Below are positions 12,296 through 30,180 of a DNA stretch of 64,000 nucleotides, piece after piece. Source of the DNA: Misgurnus anguillicaudatus (Eukaryota; Chordata; Actinopteri; Cypriniformes; Cobitidae). The notes under the pieces were generated by a model. That model made no database searches. It was not told where the DNA came from and was given only the letters and a program-made list of their open reading frames with translations. Within the stretch, counting starts at the first letter, position 1; every line of letters starts with the position of its first letter. Location of the stretch: the NCBI RefSeq assembly GCF_027580225.2, contig NC_073352.2, positions 33,901,501 to 33,965,500 on the forward strand. Reading direction: 5' to 3'. The translations under genes were made by a program, and so were the position numbers.

Positions 12296-13170
12296 TAAAA
12301 CCGGACGGGACACTTCCAAAAAATAGATATAACTTACCTTATAAAAAAAATTTCCATTCATCCATGGAAGTGCCTTTACAACTAAGGTTTCCATTTCTGC
12401 ATTCAAAGCATTTGCCGTTCAAGGCATTTTTTAAATAAAAACTCAGGCATGAGTCAACAATCATTTCTGTGTTAGAAGACAATAGTTTGGCCTAAAACAA
12501 ACAACCCCCGCCCTCGCAAATGTTAAAATAAATTTACGACAATCAGCAATGCTATTTAGAGTTGTGCACGGTGTTATTTTGGTGTCTGTGTAACCCTTGT
12601 AGAGTCAAACACATCTGTGAGATGTTTACATTTCGTTGATTCTTTTCAGGAGAATCCCGTTCCTGTTGAACTGGCAACGGTATCAGGCTTAACACCTGTG
12701 TAAGGTACTTCTCTGTTCAAATATACTTTATATTGGGCCCAGTCCAGAATGAGCCAGTTCTGAAAGAATGTGAAGCCGTGCCAGGCTAGCACGGCTGCTG
12801 CTCCTCTGAACAAACAGGAGTTACGGGCGTGAATGTCATGCCAGTTCATCTGAGACCGAAAAGCTCAGTCTTTTGCCGACCGTGGCCCCAAAACTGTCAT
12901 TGATTTAAGTGAATGACTTATTACGGTTTTAATCATTCAGAATTAGGGTCTTCTTCAGTTATAATTAAATAGATGATAACGTGATCTTACCAGGATCTCT
13001 CTCTGCATGCAGAGGTCATTTTGGGTTCTGCTATTGAAGGTGTCACTCAAACTCTGAACCAGCCAGAGATGGCTCTGCGTTGTTATTACTTAGACTAAAT
13101 GAAGATTAGAAAGAATTTATGTTTAATAAAAAAAAAATATTTCATGGTATGCTATCATTTTAAACTCTTT
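12296..13170. promoter_or_regulatory. repeat-poor intergenic block
   Basis: No gene. The segment 12600-12860 is GC-balanced and contains a short perfect hairpin (agccgtgc ... gcacggct, 12774-12796). It could be conserved non-coding DNA; nothing in the sequence alone establishes a role. Confidence 0.2.
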
Positions 13171-13300
13171 AAAAAATGCTGGGTTATTTAAAAAAAAAAG
13201 GATGAACCCAGCCAGCTGGGTTGTAATTTAACCTATGCTGGGTTGTTTTAACCCATTGTTGGGTCAAATATTAACATTTTCTGGGTTAATTTACCTTAAT
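13171..13300. mobile_element. GCTGGGTT-rich MITE copy
   Basis: Repeated aacccagc/gctgggtt words in both orientations beginning aaaaaatgctgggttattt. The same family occurs at 42103-42757, 42906-43062 and, interrupted, 51109-51560. Confidence 0.65.
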
Positions 13301-13849
13301 GGTTTGAGTGCTTCATGGGTTATACATTACAAACCTAGTCTTAGTACCTGTCTTTGGCCACTCTTTTAGTTCTTGTATGAGCCCTTCCAACAAAGTACCT
13401 GAAATAAACATAACATAGATTTGTGTTAGTTGTTTTATTGAAAAGGTCTCTGCTTTGAACATAAATCTCATTTCAAATCTAGTTTGCCCGTTAGACAGAT
13501 TCAGACTGTACCAGACAGAGTATGTTGAAACATGGAAATTACGGGAACAGTGCCAGTCATTACAGATACAGACATGGGCAGTGCATCTAGATAAACTGTA
13601 GTTACCAAATGATGGAGCATAGGCTGCCCGAAAGACTCCATCTTCTGCTCTATAGCGCCCCCTGGTGGGAATACAGCAAACTGGTCATGTCTGTTTGTCA
13701 GTTCAGTTATCCGGGTCACAGGACTATAACCTCAATCCTCTTTCCCTATTCAAAAGAGTGCAGATTATAGGAGCTGATGGAACCACAAACCTAAACATGT
13801 AAAAACACGTAGATAATTGGTGTTAGCAGTTTTAAAGTTTTATAAGCAG
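13301..13849. other. intergenic, nothing recognised
   Basis: Mixed-composition sequence with one gcgccccctggtgg word (13635-13650) that recalls a CTCF core on the plus strand. No gene. Confidence 0.3.
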
Positions 13850-13965
13850 TCATTTTGTTAGGTCATGGGTTCGAACCCATGAAACACACACAATGATAAA
13901 TGCATAAATTAAGTGCAATAAATTGCTTTGGATGAAAGTGTCTGCCTAAAGCATAAAATAAAATT
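13850..13965 (+). mobile_element. SINE fragment with B box and tail
   Basis: A B box (gggttcgaaccc) at about 13867-13878 is followed by the fish SINE/LINE-type tail ctttggatgaaagtgtctgc and caaaagcataaaataaaa-like end. The A-box half is missing. Confidence 0.6.
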
Positions 13966-14016
13966 ATTTTTTTTGTAATAAAAAATATAAAAATATGAAA
14001 TGAAAATCTTAAAAAT

Positions 14017-14253
14017 AGGGGCGGTTTCCCGGACAGGGATTAGACTAGTCCTAGACTAAAATAAATATTAGAGCTGTCCAAACTAAAAACAACTTGCAAT
14101 GACATATCTTAAAATACATCAGTGCCCTTTGTTTTGCCTCAAAATGCACACAAGTAATGTTTTTTAGGCATGTTTGTTAAAACTAGTTATATTTCCTAAT
14201 CAAACTAAGGCTTAGTCCTGTCTTAAACTAATCCCAGTCTGGGAAACTATCTC
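14017..14253. mobile_element. MITE family C copy 2
   Basis: Left end aggggcggtttcccggacag, right end ctgggaaactatct (degraded). The interior matches the copies at 5256-5500 and 21261-21515. Confidence 0.8.
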
Positions 14254-14717
14254 ATAGTGCATCATTTTTGCATCCATTTTTTAAATGCAATTGCTTAAAA
14301 TTTCAAGTTTAATTTACTAAAAAAGTAGATGCAAAAGTGATGCACTATATTTTTAAGTAAATCCAACGTACACATTTTTACAGTGAAACGTTATGCGTAA
14401 CAAAACGTTGTAAATAAGAATAGCAAATATCAGTTGCCATCAGACAGAATTACTACTACATTTATAATTACTATTATACTACTGATTAAAGCAATAATCC
14501 ATGCAGTGAGCTACAGAAATTTTACCATGGTAAATCCTCTTATGAAACAACAACAACATCAGAAAAAGATTATGTAAACAAACATACATAATATAAAAAA
14601 TGCATAATAAATTTGCAATAATTGTAAGCCGTATATATATATTATTTGATGCATTAATGTTGAATTTAACTGATTTGCAGTCACAGGTGTGTAATATGTA
14701 ATCTATAAAAATGTATT
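14254..14717. other. intergenic, nothing recognised
   Basis: AT-rich. A short inverted pair (tagtgcatcatttttgcat near 14255 versus atgcaaaagtgatgcacta near 14330) brackets about 90 bases and may be a small MITE. Confidence 0.4.
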
Positions 14718-15122
14718 TAAAGGGACATTTTACAAAACTTTTTAAAAGATGTCAAAAAAAAGTATGTATATGAAGTTCTAGCTCAAAATAGCATATATAT
14801 AATTTCTTAGAACATGTTCAAATTGCCACTTTGTAGGTGTGAGAAAAAAAAGTGCTGTTTTTGGTGTGTCCTTTTAAATGCAAATGAGCTGTTCTCTGCA
14901 GTGCTGTGGTTGGATAATGCAGATTAAAGGGCGGTATTATCCCATTTCGAAATCACAAGGGTAGCCAAATTTCAATGACCTATTTTTCCCATGCTTGCAG
15001 AGAATGGTACCAAAACTAACTTACTGGGTTGATCTTTTTCACATTTTCTAGGTAGCACTGGGGACACAATTAAAGCACTTAAACATGAAAAAAGTCAGAT
15101 TTTCGTGATATGTCCCCTTTAA
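14718..15122. mobile_element. MITE family D copy 1
   Basis: Starts aaagggacattttacaaaac and ends tcgtgatatgtccccttta. Diagnostic interior: ccactttgtaggtgtgag, atgcaaatgagctg, gatctttttcacattttct. Copies also at about 56490-56822 and 60103-60840. Confidence 0.75.
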
Positions 15123-15909
15123 GCTTGTTCGACCATGAATGTAAACTATTCATTTTAGAAAATAACAATAAAACAATCGAGACATAGCCCTCTTGTTCCC
15201 GTAAGAGATTTTTGTTGTGTTTTGGGCTGTCGTCAGCACCCTGACTGGTTGGGGTTATCTTCATTAGCTTGCCACTTGGCAGCTAATTGTTGGAGCAAGC
15301 GAATACAAAAAGCTTGGTGTCCGTCCCTACATGCTCTGATTGCTCTGGGACAGGGGGAGGCAAAAGTCTGTGTGCCCCAACTAGAGGGCCTCACGCTGGC
15401 ATGACTTGGCAAGCAAACCCCCCGCCCCTGTGTGCTTGTTTGTGTGGTTGTTTTGGGAGTTCTGGGTGAACAGGTCTAAGCGAAGGGCACTGAAATAAAC
15501 ATGACAGTCTTTCCTTTTCTCTTTTTGTTATTTTTTCCCAATGGTAGAAATCTCTTAATGCATGAATGTTTGTTGAAACCATTTGGGTTTTAAATTTTGT
15601 ATTAAGATACTTAATTTTCATTAAAGAAAAATGGCTTCAATAAAAAACACTTCACAGCCTTACATACCGCAGTACACATTTTGGACTCATCCTTTGTGGG
15701 TTTTACACGTCTTTTGTTAGCAGTACAGTGAAGCAGGTTTTATGTGAATCAATGAGATGGATTGTTTCCACTTATCAAGATCTGGCTTCATATCAGGAAG
15801 AAGACGGTCAGCATTCGCTATTGCTTTAGTAAAACATATTCTGCTTCTCCCTCACATAAATAAATCTCAACAAGAAACATATTGTCTCATCCTGCGAATT
15901 TGCTGACAT
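15123..15909. other. intergenic, no gene recognised
   Basis: GC-balanced from 15180 to 15480. Several overlapping 60-76-codon frames on both strands have no domain and are taken as chance. Confidence 0.35.
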
Positions 15910-15917
15910 GTTTTTAT

Positions 15918-16274
15918 TAGGGCTGTCAAAAGATTAATTGCGATTAATCGCATCCAACATAAAAGTTTGTGTTTACATAGCATATGTGTGTGTACTGTGT
16001 ATAAATATTATGTATATATAAATACACACACATTCATGTTTATATTTAAGAAATATTTGCATTTAAATGCTGTATATACATTTCTATAATTTATATTATA
16101 TATAAATATAAATATTTTATATATAAATATAACATTTTTTTCTTAAATATATACATGATTGGGTGTGTTTTTATATATAAATAATAATTATACACAGTAC
16201 ACACACATATGTTATGTAAACACAAACTTTTATTTTGGATGCGATTAATCGCGATTAATCTTTTGACAGCCCTA
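15918..16274. mobile_element. hAT-like MITE with 8-bp target duplication
   Basis: Terminal inverted repeats of about 85 bp starting tagggctgtcaaaagatt and carrying the doubled gattaatcgcgattaatc block. Flanked by a perfect 8-bp direct repeat GTTTTTAT at 15910-15917 and 16275-16282. An 8-bp duplication and a TAGGG-type terminus fit the hAT superfamily. The middle is AT-rich and non-coding. Confidence 0.85.
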
Positions 16275-16284
16275 GTTTTTATTA

Positions 16285-17378
16285 AAACTTCTGTAAAATA
16301 TCTCACTCAGAACTGAATATTGTCCAATAAAGATGACTCTATTAGTTATCTTTTCCACTTTGAGTGGTTAAATAATCAGACAGTCATCCTGTTTTAAATA
16401 CTAGGAAGAGAGAGAGAGAGCAAAGGACTTGATAAGTATCTATGCTAAAGGCAAAAAGAGAAGGTGTTATTATCCATAAACAGTCTTAAATGTGGTTAAA
16501 ATGTATAACAAGGTGTGTCAAAGTGTTGGCATCTCTCTTTTCTATTTGATATGTTTTCTTAGAATCACCCATGTATGCGATGTCAGATGCTGTCAGTCAA
16601 ATATGCAATGATCCCATTTGACATCTATGATAAAACAGTGTCATAGTCGTGTGAATTTCTCCAGTTACTTGCAGGTTAAACACTGCTTTATTCAGGTTTA
16701 GTGACAGTTATGATGAGACTTTGTTTCTTTTGGGCAAAGTGCACATCCAGTCCAAACCAAAAATAGGATTAATTCTAATAGGTTTCGACAGGTAGGGTAA
16801 AAAAGACCACCTGTGAGACAGCATTAGTTAAAATAAGAAAAAACAATGAGTGGCACAGGCACATAAATGCACTTTGTTTAAAATATTTTTATTTAAGAAA
16901 TTTTCGGCTTTGACCTTAAAAAGTTTTACTAAATATTTTATGTTTATGTGTTGTTTAAACCAAATTAGACACAAAAATGCTCTCTCAGGCAAATGTTGCA
17001 ATAAAGCAATAATTATTTACTACATTCGTGTGAACGGCGACATCTCGTGGCCACCATACAACATTGCATTTTAGCATGTAAAATTGTTTTGTAAAATCTG
17101 TATGTTCTGGATTAAATAGCTTATATGTTAACCCTATCGACAATAATTTACCACAATTACTTTTAATTCTTAGCATAATTTGTATTTTTTATCATTTAAT
17201 AATACAAATATCATGATTAAAATGTTAAACAAAGGTAAGGTTGAGGTATTAATGTGTATGTGATACATAGAAAATTGTAAAATGCTTGAAGCGTCATATA
17301 GCCACTGAAGTATATTTTAGTAGCCTGTTCACTACAGTTTGTTGAAGTATACTATAGTATGTTGTAGTATTTATTAAC
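16285..17378. other. intergenic, nothing recognised
   Basis: Contains a short (GA)n at about 16406-16422 and otherwise AT-rich unique DNA. The words tatactatagtatg near 17345 belong to a fish repeat also seen at 54730-55075. Confidence 0.4.
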
Positions 17379-18122
17379 AGTGTTGTGTGTAGTTAACAAG
17401 TAATTAGTTATTGTAATTTAATTACTTTTCCCATGAAAAAGTAAAGTAAGGGATTATGTTAGTTTAAAGATGCATTCTAACGTTAAGTATAATGTTAAAA
17501 TGCATGTTTTTATGTATCCTTCTCATTTTAAATACTTTGATAAGTTAATAAGAATAATGGTAACACTCGTGTGTATTTTCCAGTTCTCACTATTAACTGG
17601 TTGGTTATTAGGCAAGGCAAGGCAAGTTTATTTGTATAGCACATTTCATACACAGAGGTCATTCAAAGTGCTTTACATAGAAATGAGAAAACAATATAAG
17701 AGAAAAAAGTATGTAAAAAAAATCAATATTACTGAGATATTGGCTGTTTATTCATACTTAAGCACATAGTAATGCCTGATTCTGCAAAACCTTATACTAC
17801 ATCCTTAACCTAATTCCTACCAATACTTAAACCTAACAACTACTTTACTAAGTAAGCAGAAATTAGGACTACATTGAGGCAAAATTAGTTAAAAGTTAGT
17901 AAATACTGAGAATTGGACCATAAAAAGTGTGAATCATTTATGTTTATATGACTTATTCAAGCCATTTCAAGCCTATTTTTGTATCATTTATAGGATTTAG
18001 AAAGTAGGCTAATTAGTAATAAGTAATTTAATACTTTTTGGAGAGAGTAATTTGTACAGTAATCTATTTACATGATTAGTAACTAATAATTAATTTCTTT
18101 TTTGAGTAACTTACCAACACTT
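17379..18122. mobile_element. AT-rich inverted-repeat element interrupted by a LINE tail
   Basis: Left end cagtgttgtgtgtagttaac, right end gagtaacttaccaacactta. Both ends are followed inward by aagtaatta-type words. A reverse-oriented LINE 3' tail (about 17610-17700: ggcaaggcaaggcaagttta then gtatagcacatttcatac) sits inside it. Confidence 0.55.
17610..17710 (-). mobile_element. reverse-oriented LINE 3' tail
   Basis: Read on the minus strand it is a sequence ending in tgtgctatacaaataaac followed by ttgcc repeats, the common end of fish L2/Rex-like retroelements. Severely 5'-truncated, no coding sequence. Confidence 0.65.
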
Positions 18123-18234
18123 AGTAAATTCCCAAATTGTTGTAAACACTGTAGTTATTTACTATTTACTATGATAATACTCAAAAATAATACAGTTTCT
18201 AGAAATGTTAATACAATACACGAATTATTAGTTT

Positions 18235-18705
18235 TTAACTAGTTCCCCGCCATTGACGAGTTATAATGACGAGTTTTTACGGTAATCAATAATACCTATT
18301 ATCCACTAGATGGCGCTCTTACCCAATTTATAAAAACTGAAGCAAAAACTAATTTAATTAATTTTAAATTAATTAATTTACTTTTAATTATTCTGTAGCC
18401 TATATATTTTGATAATCGTTCTGAATTTGATTTCAAACAAAATTCCTTTACAAAAATACAATTATTTTAGCTTTTTTTGCTCACAATTTGGTATGTTTGA
18501 AAAAACCTACAGATGTTTAAAAGGTTATTAAAAGAGAACAAATGAAAATAGGATGAAACGTTTTTCCCCCATTTTGTTTGTTTGTTTGAAAGCAGATGGT
18601 CTGTTCTTTCATTTCATATATATATTTATAGAAGAACATTTTCCTGGAAGGCACTTTGTGAAACTGGCAGGCAACTTTTAAAAAAAGCTGGCGGGGATGA
18701 GTTAA
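18235..18705 (+). mobile_element. TTAA-flanked MITE, family A copy 2
   Basis: TTAA at 18235-18238 and 18702-18705. Left end CTAGTTCCCCGCCATTGACG, right end (reverse complement) CTCATCCCCGCCAGC. Lies 230 bp upstream of the pcgf1 start codon, immediately before the CpG-rich promoter. Confidence 0.8.
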
Positions 18706-18839
18706 AAAAATAATTTATTATCATTCACACAGAAACATTACTGATACCACTATATACAGCCAAATTTAACTACTTAGATGGGAATAATGCTTGAAATTAA
18801 GGACATATATTTGACTGAGAAAGTGAGAGTCTGAAAGTG

Positions 18840-18934
18840 TGTGTATGCGTGCGTGTGTGCGCGCGCTCCCCCGTCTCTCACCAACCGAGCTCACCCACTC
18901 TCCCGTTACCCGGAAGTATGCAGAATTCCCAAAG
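18840..18934 (+). promoter_or_regulatory. pcgf1: pcgf1 CpG-rich, TATA-less promoter and 5' UTR
   Basis: CpG density rises sharply from about 18840 and stays high to about 19210. An ETS-type site ACCCGGAAGT lies at 18908-18917 and a YY1-type motif AAGATGGCGG at 18932-18941; the latter overlaps the start codon. No TATA box is visible. This layout is typical of broadly expressed vertebrate genes whose initiation site lies within tens of bases of the YY1 motif. The exact transcription start is not determinable. Confidence 0.6.
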
Positions 18935-24980
<6,046 letters not shown>

Positions 24981-25105
24981 GATTGTGTTTAAATATTGGG
25001 TGTAAATATTTTGTATTTCACATATTATATTTTAATAGCTTTCTGTGCATATATACTTATTTTTTTGTTTTGTATTTTTGAAAATAAATTTTAAGTGGTA
25101 AAATT
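24981..25105 (+). terminator. pcgf1: pcgf1 3' UTR and polyadenylation signal
   Basis: An AATAAA lies at 25083-25088, about 100 bases after the stop codon, with a GT-rich stretch (ttgtttgtatgttatttt) starting 16 bases later. Cleavage is expected near 25100-25105. This implies a short 3' UTR unless distal sites are used. Confidence 0.65.
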
Positions 25106-26439
25106 GTTTGTATGTTATTTTCAAATTAATAATAATATAATCATGTGAACAAAAATAATGGCTAGCCTCTCCATAGGGTGAATATTTATTTAAAAATACA
25201 TATAATACATTTTTTTATTTTATTTTGTACGCTCGAAAAATGTATGTGCGAAAGTCGAACACATGAGGGCAGTGTTGCTATTTAAAAAGCACCACCAATT
25301 TAAATCCTTTACCATTGACTCTATAAAAGCAGTATAATCTCTTAGACGATATAGTATTGAACTCGAAAGATGTAATTAAAAATGTAGCCATTGTGTGTTT
25401 AGTCATGCAACGTAAACATCATGCTAGTATTAATCCCAACTTAGATCAAATTAAGTGAAAATATCATCTATTTAAAAACACACACAAAAAAAGTCACACG
25501 ATCATCTACACTGATCAGATGGTCTGTTAGTTAGTTAGTTTGTTAATTTAATTTTGGTACGTATTAAACAGTACAAAATAAGTTTTGGTAGCTGAATTAG
25601 GTGTCTTGGTTTTAATAGGCATTCAATTATTTTCTTGTTGTTCACATTGTCTATGATTTTATTGATCCAATATCGGTATAGTTTTTTTTTTGTAATGAAA
25701 TTTAAGTATTAGTATTACTACATTTTAGAAATTTATGTACAAAAGTAAAGTTACTCTTTAGTTTAAAATTGCATATTAGTACAGTATAGAATAATTCTAT
25801 TTTGTAGCAAAAATAAGCCAAAAACTACTTTTTTTTATTAAATTTAATTTCGTAAAGAAAACGAAATAATTTTAACAATGCAAATATTATAAATCTTCGT
25901 CTGTACAGACGTAATATACTTATTTCAAACTAATTTTCTTGGCTTTAAAAATTCACAATATAAAAGGTAACATTAAAAGAAACTGGTTTGTGATTTAAAA
26001 CGATAAAATAACTAAATTATAATGATAATAAAATGTTTGATAAATTCCATTTATTAGTGATTGTTTTATAAATTCCATATATTATCCATTGTGTTTAAAT
26101 ACATTTTAAAAATAAATTATAATAATGGCAAAAAATGGTTGTCTTTTAGTGAGGGCTGTGCTGTAAGTAAAATAAAATATATTTTTTGTGCTTTAACTAT
26201 ATGCTGCAAAACATTCCGCAAATTCGTCCATGCACATCTTATGAACTACTTTAAACCGCATTTTTAAATAAATATGACATGTTTCGATTTGTGAATCATT
26301 TCTTAAACTGTGGAATTGTTTTCCGGTCTGTTATCGTTAACTAATATTTTCCAAAATATTCAGACTAACCCAGAGAAGACGTAGTGGTCAAAATGTTGCA
26401 TATACATACACATTAAACACCACTAATCTCGATTCTCAG
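25106..26439. other. AT-rich intergenic, nothing recognised
   Basis: Over 70% A+T by eye. No gene, RNA or clear transposon. A 68-codon frame at 26061-26267 is a chance reading of AT-rich sequence. Confidence 0.4.
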
Positions 26440-27075
26440 CAAACCAGGTAACATTTAGAGCTATCGTACAGACTTCATCCACTGCACTGTTCTGCAAAAA
26501 CACAAATATCTGCTGTGTCTAAAGAGGTCTGAGAACTCCAGCTCTCCAGAAACGCAGTCCACAATGCGGTTGTAAAAATCTGCTTGACTTTTCAACCCCA
26601 ACTATTCCAAGCGATTAGGCCAATTGTACTTCAATCTTCTCTCTGTCCCCAAAGTGCTGCTTGATCTGCTCACAACTGACACAAATGGGCCGAAAGAAAT
26701 TCGGCAGACGGGGCAGCCGGACAACCAGGATGCAACAATTCTTCCCATTTCCACCGGCTTCCTATTGAGATTTATTCATTAGGAACCTCATGCAAATCGA
26801 CTGCTATTCATGGGCGTTTTTAACACACGCATTTAAAGGGAGCACAGATGCGGGGCTTTTATTCGGGCTCGGCCGACTGAAACTGTTAATGCGCACTCAA
26901 AGGCGGGTTAACCTAATCAATCATGTTGACTAGTTTGTGTTGGAGAAGATTCATAAACCATATGGCGCGAGGGGAAAGCAAGCTTTAGGTTGTCTTCGTG
27001 ACAACTGTTTTGTGAAGAGCGCGTGAGGGGGGAGCCCTGTTCAATTGTCCTAATTAAGCTTCAAGCACTTAACAC
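26440..27075. promoter_or_regulatory. repeat-free block between pcgf1 and lbx2, candidate enhancer
   Basis: About 630 bp of GC-balanced, non-repetitive DNA bounded by AT-rich sequence. Sites seen: a perfect POU octamer ATGCAAAT at 26790-26797, adjacent Hox/Cdx-like TTTATTCATT (26771-26780), CAATCA/TAATCAATCA (26913-26922) and cctaattaagctt near 27049. Spacing and composition resemble conserved non-coding elements beside vertebrate developmental genes. Conservation is not tested. Confidence 0.4.
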
Positions 27076-27299
27076 ACACAAACACTCTTAACACACACAA
27101 TGAACCAGAGAAAGCGATGCGTAAAAGTGCACTGGCTCTATAAGCTGTTTAACTTCACGAAAGCGTGCCATACAAATATGCAGTATGATTTTGCATCAAG
27201 CATGAGAATTTTGAAACCAAACCTGAATATTTTGATTTCGATATCAATTCAGTTCAGCATACAAATAATAATTAAAGGTCACGTCACGTCAAGAAACAT

Positions 27300-27967
27300 T
27301 GTGAAATACATATACCCTTTATTTACATAAATGAAGATTAAATAGAATGTTACAATAAATTTAACGAGTTAGATGCATCATAACTTGTTATATATACACA
27401 TCCTTGTCCTTCCATTGCTTGGGACATACACGCTCTTTTTTATAATTTGCTTATAATGCCTGCAATTATAGAAATTGTGCCAGGAATTTGAATATATAAC
27501 GTAGAAATATGGGAAATGCGTCTTTACAATTGCAACGTAGAATCAGTTCGCTGAAGACTCCTCGTGTTCTGAAATTATTTATAAATATATAAATCTATTC
27601 AACTGAGAATTCAATTGAAAATCACTTTTGGCATATAGTTTTCCATAGCGGTCATAAATGTGTGATGAAACATGGGTGTAAACAATTGCACACGTTTCCC
27701 TCAAAAATCAAGTCGAGAAAGAAATAACGCTTAAAATGTACATACACATGTTGCAGTCCTGTACCATTTATCTCTAATCGTTTCTCAGATCTTACGTATT
27801 CCTTATAACCATGTCTTCAGTCTGGACATCAAAATATGGAAGTTTCACAATCCTTTCAATAAATTAAGTATAAGGGAAACTTTCCTTGCATTTCAAGTTC
27901 TTCCACAGATTCAAACGTCCGTGCAAAATGTGTGAAAAATGCCCATCTCTGAAAACAAGGGCCTGTT
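27300..27967 (-). terminator. lbx2: lbx2 3' UTR with candidate polyadenylation signal
   Basis: On the minus strand downstream of the stop codon the first clear AATAAA is at 27323-27318, giving a 3' UTR of about 650 bases. Nearer signals are only variants. No repeat occurs in this stretch. The assignment is tentative. Confidence 0.4.
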
Positions 27968-29710
27968 TTAATCGTCCACCTCGATTTCCTCGTCCTCCTC
28001 TGAAAACTCGTCTGTGGTTTGGCCTCTGGATGAGGACGGTGACTGTGGAAAGGGTCGTGGGGAAAGACTGGGCGAAATGGGCCCAGAGCCACCATGAGGG
28101 TCGTCCATATCCTCCATGGACACCAGTTTCTGCAGTGCTTGCGGTGGGATTTTCTTAAGCGACTCCACGTCCGCTTTCATCTCCTCTAGGTCTCTTTTAA
28201 GCTTGGCCCGTCGGTTCTGGAACCAGGTGATGACCTGCGCGTTGGTCAGACCCAGCTGCTGTGCGATCTGGTCTCTGTCGGCCGGTGACAGGTATTTCTG
28301 ATACAAAAAGCGTTTCTCCAGCTCGTAGATCTGATGGTTTGTAAATGCTGTACGAGACTTCCGTCGTTTTTTGGACGCCTGTCTTTGGCCAAAGGAGTTA
28401 AGATGTTCGCGACCTTAGAATGGAAAGAAAAACGAAAATTGATTGTCAAAGAAAAAAGCAGGCCGAAATGCGTAAAATGCGTAACGGTAAGTCTTAATAA
28501 AATGCATGATATTATAAATATCAAAACATAATATAGCCTACCTAAATGTTTCGATAAGCAATTCACTTAAAATTAAATTAGAATAGTCCATATATTACAC
28601 ATGTGCATTTTAAAGTATTTCTTAATTTACCCAAACTAATGATTTGTTAAGCATAACTCGTTAAAGTTATTTTAACACGCTGTGATAGGCCGCATTTCAT
28701 TTCAATCCAGATGCATAACAGCTGTTTAAGAAAAGTGGGGGGAAAGTTTTCCAAAACATCTGAACTATTGATTGCCAGGCATATTCGGAATATTTGATGT
28801 GTTAATCAAGTATCAAGCCACATAACTGCGCTAAACGTCATTACAGACGACCTCGACCAAACCAATGCGATAGTTCCGCAATGTCAACACGAACTTTTTG
28901 ATGTATGACCTTTTTTAGTAAATATGTCAACTGAGCATTAATGATTTCCATTTCTTTAACGCTATTGCACCTCTCTTTTTGTCACGTGAAGCTAAAGCAT
29001 GTGTGTAATTCCTAAAATAAATATAACTGTCACACACACACAATATGACGTTAAGATTTTCCACATTCAGATTTAAGTCAGAAATACGTAAACAAATAAT
29101 ATCTGAAAAATGTATAGCACAATGCAGGTTTCTTTACTGACAAGCCATCCGAATTTATCCTAATTTAAAATAATCATAAAAGTATATTAAAAAATGTTTT
29201 TAATATAATATTAAAATAAGTACTTGGATATACACAATAACATTCTGTCACATAAGCACACAACAGCTTCTGCTGCAACATAAACAACTGGAAAATATCA
29301 CCAAACATTAATTTTACATTTATGAAAACCCATATTAATACACGCATTTAAAATCAAAACATATAAACAAGAAATATTTTACCTTCTGCCGCTTGTATAA
29401 CGTTAACTTCTAGACCTTTGAATGTTTTGCTCGCTAGCTCTTCCAGGGCGCATAACGGAGAGGAGGGCGCGCTGATCCCGTTCCGAGACGCACCAGAGCC
29501 GGTCACTTTCTCCAGAACTCGCGGTGGACACAGTGCACCGACCGATTTTTTCACAGAGGGTTTATTTAAAATATCCTCAATGCTGAACGGGGTGAGAGGC
29601 TTGTTGGAGTTTGCCGGAGGTGGGAGCTGGTCCAAGGGACCCCGCCGCCTCTCCTCGCCGCTGGACTGTAAAACGGAGCCTGCCTTCATGTCTTTAGAAC
29701 TGGAGGTCAT
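27968..29710 (-). CDS. lbx2: ladybird homeobox protein 2 (two coding exons)
   Basis: Exon 1 is 29710-29383 and exon 2 is 28413-27968, both on the minus strand. The intron (29382-28414) starts GTAAAA and ends CTAAG. The joined codon gives AAEG-RE, the usual LBX junction, and the frame is 257 residues. Residues 19-49 carry the LBX N-terminal block, including the eh1-like Groucho-binding motif FSIEDILN (42-49); SPLCALEELASKTFKGLEV precedes the junction. The homeodomain is about 126-185: RKSRTAFTNHQIYELEKRF, then LSPADRDQIAQQLGLTNAQ, with helix-3 core WFQNRRAKLKR from Trp173. After it comes EEMKADVES, then a Ser/Pro-rich stretch and an acidic tail (DEFSEEDEEIEVDD, 244-257). LBX proteins bind DNA and specify migrating muscle precursors and dorsal interneurons. 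The short form (LBX1 is longer), the divergent middle of exon 1 and the pcgf1 neighbour favour lbx2 over lbx1; that paralogue call is inference. Confidence 0.93.
28414..29382 (-). other. lbx2: lbx2 intron
   Basis: 969 bp, unique sequence without recognisable transposons. Moderately AT-rich. Nothing else is seen. Confidence 0.85.
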
Positions 29711-30180
29711 CTCAGTCCCGACAAACGATTTTAAACTGAAGTCACCTAAATGTTCGTGAAGACGACCACAACAACAACTTGTTTATACATATAAAACGGT
29801 TTTATCCCTTTCTTCAAACGAACGCGTTGTTCTTCCAATGGTTCTCCAAAAGCACCATGCTTCAGGCGTCACAGACACCCGAACTTTACTCCTGTTACGC
29901 GGGTCCAATGATCTCTCCGATCTGCTCCATGAAGATCTTCACCGTGTGTAGCTGTACTTTTGGCCAGGGGGGCCACCGCATGCACGAAAATAAGCGGTGC
30001 CGAGGAGGCAAAAACAGCGAGTAACTGCTAACGAGTTCTTGTTGATTGCTTTTGCGAAGTTCAATTAGAGAAACACTACGCTACTTGCTGACCCGCTGCT
30101 CTGTCTTAAAGGGCCAGACCATAATAATGAATTGAACGCGAGAATAGGAGGAGTTACGCACTGAAGTTTAAAGAGAGGGG
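29711..30180 (-). promoter_or_regulatory. lbx2: lbx2 5' UTR and promoter region
   Basis: GC rises across 29380-30130. On the minus strand a TATA-like GGATAAAAC lies near 29798-29806 and an inverted CCAAT box (ccaat on the plus strand at 29835-29839) about 35 bases further upstream, which would place initiation about 60 bases before the start codon. These are motif matches only. Confidence 0.35.

Noticed and set aside
12774..12796. Short perfect hairpin agccgtgc/gcacggct
   Set aside because: Only 8 bp of stem with no run of T after it; expected by chance in 64 kb and no role is implied.
1..18839. Search for a TLX-type homeobox expected next to PCGF1 in mammals
   Set aside because: No frame with WFQNRR or a neighbouring TLX helix was seen in this part of the window.
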